64,000 nucleotides of DNA. Origin: Streptococcus sanguinis. Lineage in GTDB: Bacteria; Bacillota; Bacilli; Lactobacillales; Streptococcaceae. The DNA lies in the NCBI GenBank assembly GCA_013378335.1, contig CP040556.1, positions 248,001 to 312,000 on the forward strand, read 5' to 3'. The notes beneath the pieces are model-generated. The model searched no databases, was not told where the DNA came from, and saw nothing but the letters and a program-made list of their open reading frames with translations. Below, piece after piece: positions 35,654 through 43,337 of this stretch. Made by a program: the position numbers and the translations under genes. How positions within the stretch are numbered: the first letter of the stretch is position 1; every line of letters starts with the position of its first letter.

Positions 35654-36418
35654 ATGTTAGAAGTAAAACATATCTCCAAACGATTTGGAGAGCACCAGGT
35701 GCTGGCAGATGTCAGTCTCAAGGTCAATCAAGGCGATGTTGTGGTTATTCTGGGACCCTCAGGCTCTGGGAAAACAACATTTCTGCGCTGTCTGAATCAC
35801 TTAGAAAAAGCGGATAGCGGCCAGCTGACTTTGTCTGGTAAGGACTATGATTTGGCTAAGCTCAGCAAAAAGGAGATTTTGGAAATTCGTAGAAAGACGG
35901 CCTTTGTCTTCCAGCATTATAATCTCTTTGCCAATAAAACGGCCCTTGAAAATATCTTAGAGGGCTTAGTAATCGCTCGTAAGATACCGAGGGAAGAAGC
36001 GCTTGAGATTGCGGAAGAGTCCTTGAAGCGCGTGGGCCTTTTGGCCTACAAGGACTATTATCCTTCTCAGCTATCAGGCGGTCAGCAGCAGCGGATTGGA
36101 ATTGCCCGTGCCATTGCTGTCAAGCCAGATGTCATCCTGCTGGATGAACCAACCTCGGCTCTAGATCCGGAATTGGTCGGTGAAGTTCTCAGCGTCATGA
36201 AACAGCTGGCTCAAGAGGGAGTGACCATGGTCGTTGTGACCCATGAGATGAGCTTTGCCCGTGATGTGGCCAACCATGTCATCTTTATGGACGGAGGTCA
36301 CATCGTCGAAGAAAATCCTCCTCAGGAATTCTTCAGCAGTCCAAAGGAAGAGCGGACCAAACAGTTTCTGTCCCGCATTCTGTCGGATGCCAGCTATAGT
36401 GTAGAGTATATGATTTAA
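35654..36418 (+). CDS. ABC transporter ATP-binding protein (amino-acid type)
   Basis: ATPase subunit, 254 aa, energising the importer. Walker [10 protein letters not shown] (residues 34-42), Q loop VFQHYNLF near 86, signature LSGGQQQR near 140, Walker [14 protein letters not shown] near 158, H loop VVVTHEM near 195. These match the GlnQ/polar amino-acid group. AGGAAAG precedes the ATG. Last gene of the operon, followed directly by a strong terminator. Confidence 0.95.
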   Translation: MLEVKHISKRFGEHQVLADVSLKVNQGDVVVILGPSGSGKTTFLRCLNHLEKADSGQLTLSGKDYDLAKLSKKEILEIRRKTAFVFQHYNLFANKTALENILEGLVIARKIPREEALEIAEESLKRVGLLAYKDYYPSQLSGGQQQRIGIARAIAVKPDVILLDEPTSALDPELVGEVLSVMKQLAQEGVTMVVVTHEMSFARDVANHVIFMDGGHIVEENPPQEFFSSPKEERTKQFLSRILSDASYSVEYMI

Positions 36419-36446
36419 AAATCTGGATTGTGTCCAGATTTTTATT
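36417..36446 (+). terminator. Terminator of the UroD-like/ABC operon
   Basis: AAAATCTGGA and TCCAGATTTT arms with a short loop and T run, overlapping the ATPase stop codon. Confidence 0.87.
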
Positions 36447-36497
36447 ATAATAAATCGTCTTTATAGGAATGAAAAGGATCTAAACGAAAATTTTGAT

Positions 36498-36507
36498 TAC
36501 AACTGTA
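36498..36507. promoter_or_regulatory. TACAnnTGTA box 1
   Basis: TACAACTGTA, an exact match to the TACAnnTGTA box bound by CopY/BlaI-type repressors, 30 bases upstream of a promoter -35. A second copy is at 36567-36576. Confidence 0.5.
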
Positions 36508-36537
36508 AATTTATTTTAAAAAATTATGTAAAATCTA

Positions 36538-36566
36538 TTGACAAATAAATTCTGTCATGGTAAAAT
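36538..36566 (+). promoter_or_regulatory. Promoter in the clpL upstream region
   Basis: TTGACA (36538-36543), 17-base spacer, TAAAAT (36561-36566) with upstream TGG. It is bracketed by the two TACAACTGTA boxes. The nearest gene is clpL, giving a leader of about 300 nt. Confidence 0.65.
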
Positions 36567-36576
36567 TACAACTGTA
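36567..36576. promoter_or_regulatory. TACAnnTGTA box 2
   Basis: TACAACTGTA directly after the -10, where a bound protein would block transcription start. Confidence 0.5.
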
Positions 36577-36877
36577 AACAAAAAAGTTTACGTAAATTTA
36601 ATCAGAAGGTATGAATACAGCCGTAAGGCAATTATTTTTGGGAGGATTAAAAATTATGTAAAATCATCTTCTTCTGAAAGGAATCTAATTCACTCATAAA
36701 AGTAGAGGCTGACTCAGTCTTGATTTTTGGGAATCAGATAAGTTATGTAAAATAATAGATAGGAGAAGATCTCCCAAATGAATATTTATAGTAGATAAGG
36801 AAGAGATTTCTTATCTGGAACTTTGGTAAAAGTAAAAATTATGTAAAGCGAAAAATGAAGAAAAGTGAGGCAATGCT

Positions 36878-39016
36878 ATGAACAACAACTACAACAATTT
36901 TAACAATATGGACGACCTTTTCAACCAACTCATGGGGCGCATGGGCGGCTACAACAGCGAACACCGGCGCTACTTGATTAATGGTAGAGAGGTCACACCG
37001 GAAGAGTTTGCTCAGTATCGGGCTACTGGCAAGCTCCCCGGTCAAGGAGCAGGTGAGCAGACTAGCCAGACTGCTGCTCAGGGACCTAAGCAGGATGGTA
37101 TCCTGGCTAAGCTAGGTCGCAATCTGACCCAAGAAGCGCGTGATGGTAAGTTAGATCCAGTCATTGGGCGCAATAAGGAAATCCAAGAAACTGCTGAAAT
37201 CCTTTCCCGCCGGACTAAGAATAATCCTGTATTGGTCGGAGATGCAGGTGTCGGAAAGACAGCTGTCGTAGAAGGATTGGCTCAGGCTATCGTCAATGGT
37301 GATGTGCCAGCGGCCATCAAGAACAAGGAGATTATTTCTGTTGATATTTCTGGTCTAGAAGCTGGTACTCAATATCGTGGTAGCTTTGAAGAAAATATCC
37401 AAAACTTGGTCAATGAAGTCAAGGAAGCCGGCAACATTATCCTCTTCTTTGATGAAATCCATCAAATCCTAGGAGCAGGATCTATCGGTGGAGATAGTGG
37501 CTCTAAGGGCATGGCGGATATTCTCAAACCAGCACTTTCTCGCGGTGAGCTGACCATTATCGGGGCTACTACTCAGGACGAGTACCGTAACACCATTCTC
37601 AAAAATGCAGCTCTGGCTCGCCGGTTCAATGAAGTCAAGGTCAATGCACCGTCTGCCGAAGATACTTATCAGATCCTTCGAGGTATTCGGGACCTGTACG
37701 AAAAGCACCACAATGTCATCCTGCCGGATGAGGTGCTGAAAGCAGCTGTGGACTACTCTGTTCAGTATATTCCACAGCGGAGCCTGCCAGACAAGGCGAT
37801 TGACCTGGTCGACGTGACGGCAGCTCACCTGGCAGCCCAGCATCCAGTAACTGATGTTCATGCGGTTGAACATGAGATTGCTGAGCAAAAAGACAAGCAG
37901 GAAGCAGCTGTTGAAAAAGAAGATTATGAAGCAGCTCTGAATGCCAAGACCCGCATTGAAGAGCTGGAAAAGAAAATTCAAAACCACACCGAGGACATGA
38001 AGGTAACGGCTACGATCAACGATGTAGCAGAGTCTGTTGAGCGGATGACGGGAGTGCCGGTATCTCAGATGGGTGCCAGCGACATTGAGCGCCTCAAGGG
38101 CATGAATGACCGTCTCAAAGCCAAAGTTATCGGCCAAGACAAGGCTGTAGAAGCTGTGGCTAGGGCTATCCGCCGTAACCGTGCAGGCTTTGATGAAGGC
38201 AACCGTCCAATCGGAAGCTTCCTCTTCGTTGGTCCGACAGGTGTCGGAAAGACTGAGCTTGCTAAACAACTGGCTCTAGATATGTTCGGTACCAAGGAAG
38301 CCATCATCCGTCTGGATATGTCTGAATACTCCGACCGGACTGCCGTTTCCAAGCTGATTGGTACCACTGCGGGCTATGTCGGCTATGATGATAACAGCAA
38401 TACCTTGACTGAGCGTGTGCGCCGCAATCCTTACTCTATCATCCTCTTGGATGAGATTGAAAAGGCGGATCCACAGGTGATTACCCTTCTCCTTCAAGTT
38501 CTGGATGACGGTCGTTTGACAGATGGTCAAGGGAATACAGTCAACTTCAAGAACACGGTTATCATTGCAACTTCCAATGCGGGCTTTGGCTATGAAGCAG
38601 GCTTGGAAGAGGATGCAGAAAAGCCTGATCTGATGGATCGACTCAAAGCTTATTTCCGTCCAGAGTTCCTCAATCGTTTCAATGCAGTTATTGAGTTCTC
38701 TCATCTCAAGAAAGAAGATTTGATGGAGATTGTGAATCTCATGCTGATTGAAGTAAATCAAACCTTGAGCAAGAAAGAAATTGATCTGGCAGTATCTGAT
38801 GCAGCTAAGGAATTCCTGCGCGATGCTGGTTATGACCAGGTCATGGGTGTTCGTCCGCTCCGTCGTGTCATCGAGCAGCAAATTCGTGACAAGGTGACTG
38901 ACTTCCACTTGGATAATCTAGATGCTAAGCACTTGACGGCCGATTTGGAAGATGGTGTCTTGGTTATCCGGGAAAAAGGCGCTGCCGCATCTGAAGAAGA
39001 CAAGCAGGCAGAATAA
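36878..39016 (+). CDS. clpL: ATP-dependent Clp ATPase ClpL
   Basis: HSP100-type chaperone ATPase of streptococci and lactobacilli, 712 aa, which helps protect against heat and wall stress. It opens with an Asn-rich tail ([18 protein letters not shown]) and a short linker instead of the usual Clp N-domain, the ClpL hallmark. AAA module 1 has Walker A GDAGVGKT (121-128) and FFDEIHQ near 190; a middle coiled coil spans about 325-375; AAA module 2 has GPTGVGKTE near 450 and [11 protein letters not shown] near 525. No ClpP-binding tripeptide was noticed. The long upstream region suggests complex control. Confidence 0.94.
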   Translation: MNNNYNNFNNMDDLFNQLMGRMGGYNSEHRRYLINGREVTPEEFAQYRATGKLPGQGAGEQTSQTAAQGPKQDGILAKLGRNLTQEARDGKLDPVIGRNKEIQETAEILSRRTKNNPVLVGDAGVGKTAVVEGLAQAIVNGDVPAAIKNKEIISVDISGLEAGTQYRGSFEENIQNLVNEVKEAGNIILFFDEIHQILGAGSIGGDSGSKGMADILKPALSRGELTIIGATTQDEYRNTILKNAALARRFNEVKVNAPSAEDTYQILRGIRDLYEKHHNVILPDEVLKAAVDYSVQYIPQRSLPDKAIDLVDVTAAHLAAQHPVTDVHAVEHEIAEQKDKQEAAVEKEDYEAALNAKTRIEELEKKIQNHTEDMKVTATINDVAESVERMTGVPVSQMGASDIERLKGMNDRLKAKVIGQDKAVEAVARAIRRNRAGFDEGNRPIGSFLFVGPTGVGKTELAKQLALDMFGTKEAIIRLDMSEYSDRTAVSKLIGTTAGYVGYDDNSNTLTERVRRNPYSIILLDEIEKADPQVITLLLQVLDDGRLTDGQGNTVNFKNTVIIATSNAGFGYEAGLEEDAEKPDLMDRLKAYFRPEFLNRFNAVIEFSHLKKEDLMEIVNLMLIEVNQTLSKKEIDLAVSDAAKEFLRDAGYDQVMGVRPLRRVIEQQIRDKVTDFHLDNLDAKHLTADLEDGVLVIREKGAAASEEDKQAE

Positions 39017-39041
39017 AGCTTACTAAGTCAATTAAGTTTTC

Positions 39042-39077
39042 AAAGACCTCCTTCTTAGATGAAGGCAGGTCTTTTTT
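39042..39077 (+). terminator. clpL terminator
   Basis: AAAGACCT and AGGTCTTT arms, with further CTTC/GAAG pairing, then T6. Confidence 0.83.
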
Positions 39078-39383
39078 GTTGAGTAGGAATTCCAAATAAA
39101 TCCCCTTTCTGGAAATTAATTAGGATTTATTCCAAAATCTCAACTAACCCCTTCTTAACAACACCTAAAAGAAATGTTACTATTAGGTATATAAAAACAT
39201 TGAAATCTGATGCTGATGAAAAGCCAGGATTGCTTAGGAAGTATTGGTAAAATGAAACAAAGTTTTGATATTGCCGAAGCAGTCGATGACTCGAATCAAC
39301 CTAGCTTCTCTCAAATAAGAGATTAGGCTCGCATGCTTTAGGATTTTCAAGGAAAAATTTAGACAATTTGGAGGAAAGCAGCA
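39078..39383 (+). other. 306-base region between clpL and the serine hydrolase
   Basis: No clear promoter is seen. A 24-codon frame (ATG at 39252, MKQSFDIAEAVDDSNQ...) with AGGAAG upstream is the only small ORF of note; it has no recognisable family and may be chance or a gene remnant. Confidence 0.35.
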
Positions 39384-40391
39384 ATGACAACTTTTCTAAA
39401 AAGCAGGCAACTTTATGAAGCCAGTATATTAGCCTATCAAGGGGATCAACTCTATTTGGAAGAAAACAAGGGACAGATGACGAGTGACACGCCTTTTGCC
39501 ATTGCCAGTATTTCCAAGTTATATACTGATGCGATTGTTTTCCAACTGATTGACCAAGGAAAGCTGACCTATAATACAGGCTTGACGGATATTTTACCGC
39601 CAGAAGTGACCAAGCATTTGCCTCAAGCTGAGCAGGTCACTGTACGACATCTACTAGATCAAATATCCGGCTTTCCGAATTATGAAATGGATCGTCAAAC
39701 AAATGGTAAGGTTTTGATAGATGACTTGTACAAAGCCGATTGGCGGGTAGCTTTTGAAGAAGCCCTGGAAATGATAGCAGAATTGCCAGCTAGATTATGT
39801 CTGGATGGAGATAAAGCCTACTACGCTGATATCAATGCTATGCTCTTAGGAAAAATGGCTGAAACAGTGACTGGCCAGACCGCTGAGCAACTATTAGAAC
39901 ACATCATTTGCCAGCCGCCTCAGCTTAGTCAGACCCATTGGGCGACAGGCCATGAGAAACTTGCTCCCCTATACAATGGCCAGCAAACTATAGCTTTTCA
40001 AGCCTATCTTTCCAGTCAAGTCTACCAAGGCGGTATTGTGGCGACTAACAGGGAGTTAATGACCTTTATCCGTGCTTTCTTTACTGGCAGATTGTTTGCA
40101 AAGTCCCATATTCAGCAGCCGGCTTTTCGCCCTATTCAATTCCGCCCTCTTAAGTATGGCAGCGGTATGATGCAGCTGACAATCAGCTCTTTCATGTCTC
40201 TCTTTTTCGGTGGCGCGCATGAAATTCGCGGTCATAGTGGGATAACAGGAAGTTTCGCCTTTTATTGTCCAGAAAAGGATGTCTTTGTAACAGGTACGTT
40301 CAACCAGACAAAAAAACGTCCCTACCCTACCATTTTTCGGGCTATTGCGGCCAGTGTCAAGAGACAGAAGGATTTAAAACAAGAGAGATGA
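39384..40391 (+). CDS. Beta-lactamase-like serine hydrolase
   Basis: Serine hydrolase of the penicillin-binding/class C beta-lactamase fold, 335 aa, without a signal peptide, so probably cytoplasmic. The active-site SxxK is SISK (near 44-47, in FAIASISKLYTDA); YADIN near 150 replaces the usual Tyr-x-Asn; HSGITGS near 298 is the third motif. Such proteins include esterases and peptidases; the substrate is unknown, and drug resistance is not implied. A GGAGG site precedes the ATG. The broken CPBP gene begins 27 bases downstream, so the two were once probably one transcript. Confidence 0.83.
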   Translation: MTTFLKSRQLYEASILAYQGDQLYLEENKGQMTSDTPFAIASISKLYTDAIVFQLIDQGKLTYNTGLTDILPPEVTKHLPQAEQVTVRHLLDQISGFPNYEMDRQTNGKVLIDDLYKADWRVAFEEALEMIAELPARLCLDGDKAYYADINAMLLGKMAETVTGQTAEQLLEHIICQPPQLSQTHWATGHEKLAPLYNGQQTIAFQAYLSSQVYQGGIVATNRELMTFIRAFFTGRLFAKSHIQQPAFRPIQFRPLKYGSGMMQLTISSFMSLFFGGAHEIRGHSGITGSFAFYCPEKDVFVTGTFNQTKKRPYPTIFRAIAASVKRQKDLKQER

Positions 40392-40672
40392 ACAATTTTT
40401 TGACGAAAGGAGACTGCTATGAAACAGTCCATAACTACAATTAAGCGCAATGTCATTATCTTTGCATTCTTCAGCACCCTATGTGGCTGGATTGGTTATG
40501 TTGTTGATAAAGTAACCGGCTAAGCTCATTACGGAAATATCGGAACAGAGATAAGAAGCGGCTCTTTAGGGATGCTGATTTGGCTGGTAGCTCCGTTAAT
40601 CTGTACCATCTTTCTTCGAAGCTTTGGCGGAGACGGCTGGAAAGAGGCAGGGTTTTCCATTAATTTTAAAAA

Positions 40673-41719
40673 CCTAAATTGTCAAATTAAGTTAGACTTT
40701 TCAAGTAACTCAGAAAAACTTGGTATGGTGTTTGATAATTTAAAGATTTCCTAGGAATTCTATTTCTTTTATCAGCGATAGCTGATAAATAATTTTGAGA
40801 AATAGCAGTAAAATCCATTTGTTTCGGTAATCCATTTCGTCTTAATAAGCCATTAGAATGTTCATTGAGGCCTCTTTGACCAGGACAGCCTGGATCCGCA
40901 AAGAAAATATCAATGTCATGCGCATTCGAAATAGACTTCCAATTAGAAAATTCTTTCCCACAATCAAAAGTTATCGACTTAAAGAGATGGCTGGGGACTT
41001 GAGACAACCATTGATTGATGGAAACCTCAATATCACTTGCTTTCCGTCCATTAGTTTTCAGTGTGATGATGGCTTTTGAGAGGCGTTCTACCAAAGTAAT
41101 AACCGCACTTTTGTGTTTCTCGCCAACAATGGTATCCCCTTCTAGATGACCAAATTCTGTCTTAAAATTAGGATAAATGGCTGCTCTCTCACGTAAATCT
41201 CTGCGAAACGCTTGTTTTCCTCGTTTTTCGCTATGACCATTTGGTTTTCTTTTGCCTTTCCAAGGGAGATCCTCTTTCTTTAGAATACCACGGTCTGCTA
41301 GTCGATAGAGAGTTCTCATAGAACAAGAAATCCTATCTGGATAAGCTCCCTTAATGACATCAAGGCTCCAGCTTAGATTTAAATGAGTTTGGATAAAATC
41401 TTTTTCTGCTTGTGTAAGCCTTGTTTTATTCCTGCCACAGCGTTTCTTATTGATTTTATATCGGTTATAGTAATCATAAGCAGAGTGCTCCTCTTTCAGA
41501 TAGTTGATGACATTGTAGATGGTCTGTTTTGATCTTCCAAGAGCTTTTAGAATATCTGTAACTTTTATACCTTCTTTGTAGTAAGCCTCTATCATTACAA
41601 GCTCGTTTGTGGTAAGATGTGTATAGGTCATTTATGTTAGTTCCTTTCAGACAAATGTGGTGTTTATCTGAGCCTAACATAGATGGCTTTTTCTGTCTAG
41701 CTTAATTTTACAAATTGGG
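40673..41719 (-). mobile_element. IS30-family insertion sequence, copy 2
   Basis: A 1047-bp element in the same orientation as copy 1 (3437-4483) and, wherever I compared, the same sequence. Left end CCTAAATTG, right end CAAATTGGG. AAA flanks both sides as the target duplication. It interrupts the CPBP gene, which proves the boundaries because excising it restores the reading frame. Confidence 0.95.
40687..41631 (-). CDS. IS30-family transposase (copy 2)
   Basis: Transposase of 314 aa, identical at protein level to the copy at 3451-4395. Helix-turn-helix near residues 20-45 and DDE residues in GHLEGDTIVG, ITFDCGKEF and GLNEHSNGL are intact. Identity between the two copies suggests recent transposition or gene conversion. 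Confidence 0.95.
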   Translation of the reverse strand: MTYTHLTTNELVMIEAYYKEGIKVTDILKALGRSKQTIYNVINYLKEEHSAYDYYNRYKINKKRCGRNKTRLTQAEKDFIQTHLNLSWSLDVIKGAYPDRISCSMRTLYRLADRGILKKEDLPWKGKRKPNGHSEKRGKQAFRRDLRERAAIYPNFKTEFGHLEGDTIVGEKHKSAVITLVERLSKAIITLKTNGRKASDIEVSINQWLSQVPSHLFKSITFDCGKEFSNWKSISNAHDIDIFFADPGCPGQRGLNEHSNGLLRRNGLPKQMDFTAISQNYLSAIADKRNRIPRKSLNYQTPYQVFLSYLKSLT

Positions 41720-42509
41720 AAATAATAAAAAATTATACCTTGTTAGTTTTTTAGTCTACCCTCTTGTTACGATGATAGTGATATTCTTGGGATTGATGAC
41801 ACAAGGCATCAGAGTGACAGATGTGAAGGTCGAGTTCACGGCCTATCTTGGAATCTTGCTAACACAGATAGGGACTCAATTCATAAAAAATATTTTTGAA
41901 GAATCTGTTTGGAGGGCATATCTTACCAATCAATTAATCAAATTAAAATTATCCGACTTAAAACTATATCTACTTGTTGGCTTTATCTGGTGGATTTGGC
42001 ATCTGCCTTACATTATGAAGTTTCTGTCTGAGAGAGAAATCCAAAATACCTTGCCGGTTGGAAGGTTTACATTTTTCCTTATCGGGATGATAACTGTTGC
42101 ATGCTGGACGGTCATGTATACAGAGATTTTTAGAATTACCAAATCTGTTTGGCCGCTGGTAATTATGCATACTATGGAAGATGCAGTTATAAATCCTTTA
42201 CTATTACTAGGATTTGTCTCGGTAGAAAAAAATCAGGCTTTCCTCTTCTCGCTTTCAGTGGGGATGATTCCGACTATTCTTTATTTAACAGTCGGTCTAG
42301 CTATACGGAAATGGAGGAAAAAACAGGAATACGGAAAGACGAGCTAACAAAGTAACAAAAGACGATAATGTTGATTTATTTTTCTACTTAATAGAGGCAA
42401 AAGACTCTCAAAAGTCTATAAAATTTGAAAAGTTGACATTTCAATGAATTATGTTCTAATTTTTTTGTAATTTTCAAGTTTTTATATATGTAAATGTCAG
42501 AAAAAAGTG

Positions 42510-42515
42510 TATAAT
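42510..42515 (+). promoter_or_regulatory. Promoter -10 of the 85-residue protein gene
   Basis: TATAAT, 37 bases before the start. A second possible promoter lies upstream (TTGACA at 42434). The rest of 42348-42551 is AT-rich with no other feature. Confidence 0.5.
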
Positions 42516-42551
42516 AGATTAGTAAATTAAATTTTAGGAGAGGATTTAATT

Positions 42552-42809
42552 ATGAAAAAGTTGGATATTACAACCATGCCTGACTATAGGAAAGTCGAGG
42601 CTGTTGTTCAGTTGTTAGTTAATGGAACCTTAACTAGTTATCGAATAGCGACGGATGCAAACATCAGCAAGATGAGTATCCTGACCTTAACTAAAGGGAC
42701 CAGCAAAATTAAGAACATTACTTATCAAACTGCGATGGCCTTAATTAATTGGTATGAAGAAAATCATGAAAAATATGGCATCACCATTCATCAAAAGGCC
42801 GCAGGATAG
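42552..42809 (+). CDS. Small putative DNA-binding protein
   Basis: An 85-residue protein with a helix-turn-helix-like middle (about 25-50: GTLTSYRIATDANISKMSIL) and a C-terminal helix (ALINWYEENHEK). It resembles short XRE-like regulators, but the match is weak. Strong AGGAGAGG precedes the ATG, and it has its own promoter and terminator, so it is probably a real monocistronic gene. Target and role are unknown. Confidence 0.72.
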   Translation: MKKLDITTMPDYRKVEAVVQLLVNGTLTSYRIATDANISKMSILTLTKGTSKIKNITYQTAMALINWYEENHEKYGITIHQKAAG

Positions 42810-42836
42810 TCTAAAACTATGATGTAGCTCAACCCT

Positions 42837-42869
42837 AACCCAGCTAACCATTTGGATAGCTGGGTTTTT
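42837..42869 (+). terminator. Terminator of the 85-residue protein gene
   Basis: AACCCAGCTA and TAGCTGGGTT arms (10 bp), 10-base loop, T run. Confidence 0.88.
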
Positions 42870-42881
42870 CTATGCCTCTTA

Positions 42882-43187
42882 ATGAGACAAGCCAGAGGCG
42901 CAGTCGAATTTAGAGGCATTGATGCAGACTAAGCGCAAGCGAAGTCTACGTTCCGATAATTTTTTAGCGATTGCCGGCTCGCAGAGTCAAGCAGAGCTTA
43001 GAGGCGAAGATGCCGTTTGAGTAGTAGCGAGAACTAGGTTCTGCTAACACTTAATGAGACAAGCCGGTGGCGCCGTCGAATTTAGAGGCATAGATGCAGT
43101 TTGAGTAGTAGCGAAAACTATGTTCTGAAAAAACTTCATGAGACAAGCCAGCGGCGCCGTCGAACTTAGGTGCAGCGATGCTCACTT
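42882..43187 (+). repeat. Tandem repeat, four units of about 85 bp
   Basis: Units begin at about 42882, 42967, 43053 and 43138. Units 1, 3 and 4 open with ATGAGACAAGCC and continue with a GGCGCCGTCGAATTTAGAGG-like stretch; units 2 and 3 share GTTTGAGTAGTAGCGA. Unit 4 is truncated near 43187. It lies between two terminators and has no open frame of interest. GC content is higher than the flanks. Confidence 0.85.
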
Positions 43188-43198
43188 TCTTACTTTTT

Positions 43199-43223
43199 TC
43201 TGTCCTTAGGGGCAGATTTTTTT
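43199..43223 (+). terminator. Terminator after the tandem repeats
   Basis: TCTGTCC and GGGCAGA arms (one T-G pair), 4-base loop, T7. It would end any transcript crossing the repeats. Confidence 0.7.
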
Positions 43224-43238
43224 GACAGTCCAAGAGTG

Positions 43239-43253
43239 AACAGTCACCTGTGT
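43239..43253. promoter_or_regulatory. Candidate operator upstream of the ula promoter
   Basis: AACAGTCACCTGTGT, an imperfect dyad sharing the CTGTGT half-site with the palindrome before ulaG (50152-50167). It could bind the PRD regulator at 48219; inference only. Confidence 0.35.
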
Positions 43254-43267
43254 AATTCTTGGTCTTT

Positions 43268-43283
43268 TTGTTACCGTTTTCAA
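43268..43283. promoter_or_regulatory. CcpA-type cre site at the ula promoter
   Basis: TTGTTACCGTTTTCAA matches 15 of 16 positions of the cre consensus WTGNNARCGNWWWCAW. It sits just upstream of the -10 (43288-43293), so CcpA binding would repress transcription when glucose is present. Confidence 0.68.
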
Positions 43284-43287
43284 GATT

Positions 43288-43293
43288 TATAAT
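43288..43293 (+). promoter_or_regulatory. ula operon promoter -10
   Basis: TATAAT, 45 bases before ulaA; the -35 is poor, fitting an activator-dependent promoter. Confidence 0.6.
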
Positions 43294-43337
43294 AAATCTA
43301 TAAGAATAAGAAAAATAAAAAATAAAGGGGAGTTACC

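Larger units (their letters stand above)
36521..36849 (+). repeat. Four copies of AAATTATGTAAAAT upstream of clpL
   Basis: The motif occurs at 36521-36534, 36651-36664, 36740-36753 (AAGTTATGTAAAAT) and 36836-36849 (ending AAAGC). A related perfect palindrome TTTACGTAAA lies near 36589-36598. Spacing is 80-130 bases. Each copy contains ATG directly followed by TAA. No CIRCE or CtsR box was found. A hairpin, AGATAAG/CTTATCT, lies at 36793-36816. Confidence 0.6.
40419..42347 (+). pseudogene. CPBP-family intramembrane protease, broken by a stop codon and an IS30 insertion
   Basis: The gene starts at ATG 40419 (AAAGGAG upstream) and reads MKQSITTIKRNV... for 34 codons to an in-frame TAA at 40521-40523. 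Past it the same frame continues to 40672, where IS30 copy 2 is inserted with an AAA duplication. Removing the IS and one AAA restores the frame into 41723-42347 (FKNNKKLYLVSF...). The downstream part carries the CPBP (CAAX protease/bacteriocin-processing) motifs: EESVWRAYL (EExxxR), WWIWHLP and a C-terminal MHTMEDAVINP. CPBP enzymes are membrane metalloproteases. A start at 41715 could yield a 210-residue fragment with these motifs but no good RBS. Confidence 0.88.

Noticed and set aside
36611..36661. 16-codon peptide gene (MNTAVRQLFLGGLKIM)
   Set aside because: The Shine-Dalgarno-like sequence abuts the ATG, leaving no spacing, and the peptide lacks export or pheromone features.
36447..36877. 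CIRCE (HrcA) or CtsR sites before clpL
   Set aside because: No TTAGCACTC-N9-GAGTGCTAA and no AGGTCAAA-type direct repeat was found on either strand.
3437..41719. A 38-kb composite transposon bounded by the two IS30 copies
   Set aside because: The interval holds core housekeeping genes in normal order, and each IS has its own 3-bp duplication, indicating independent insertions.
42882..43187. CRISPR array
   Set aside because: The units are about 85 bp, diverged along their whole length and contiguous, with no constant repeat/variable spacer pattern and no cas genes.
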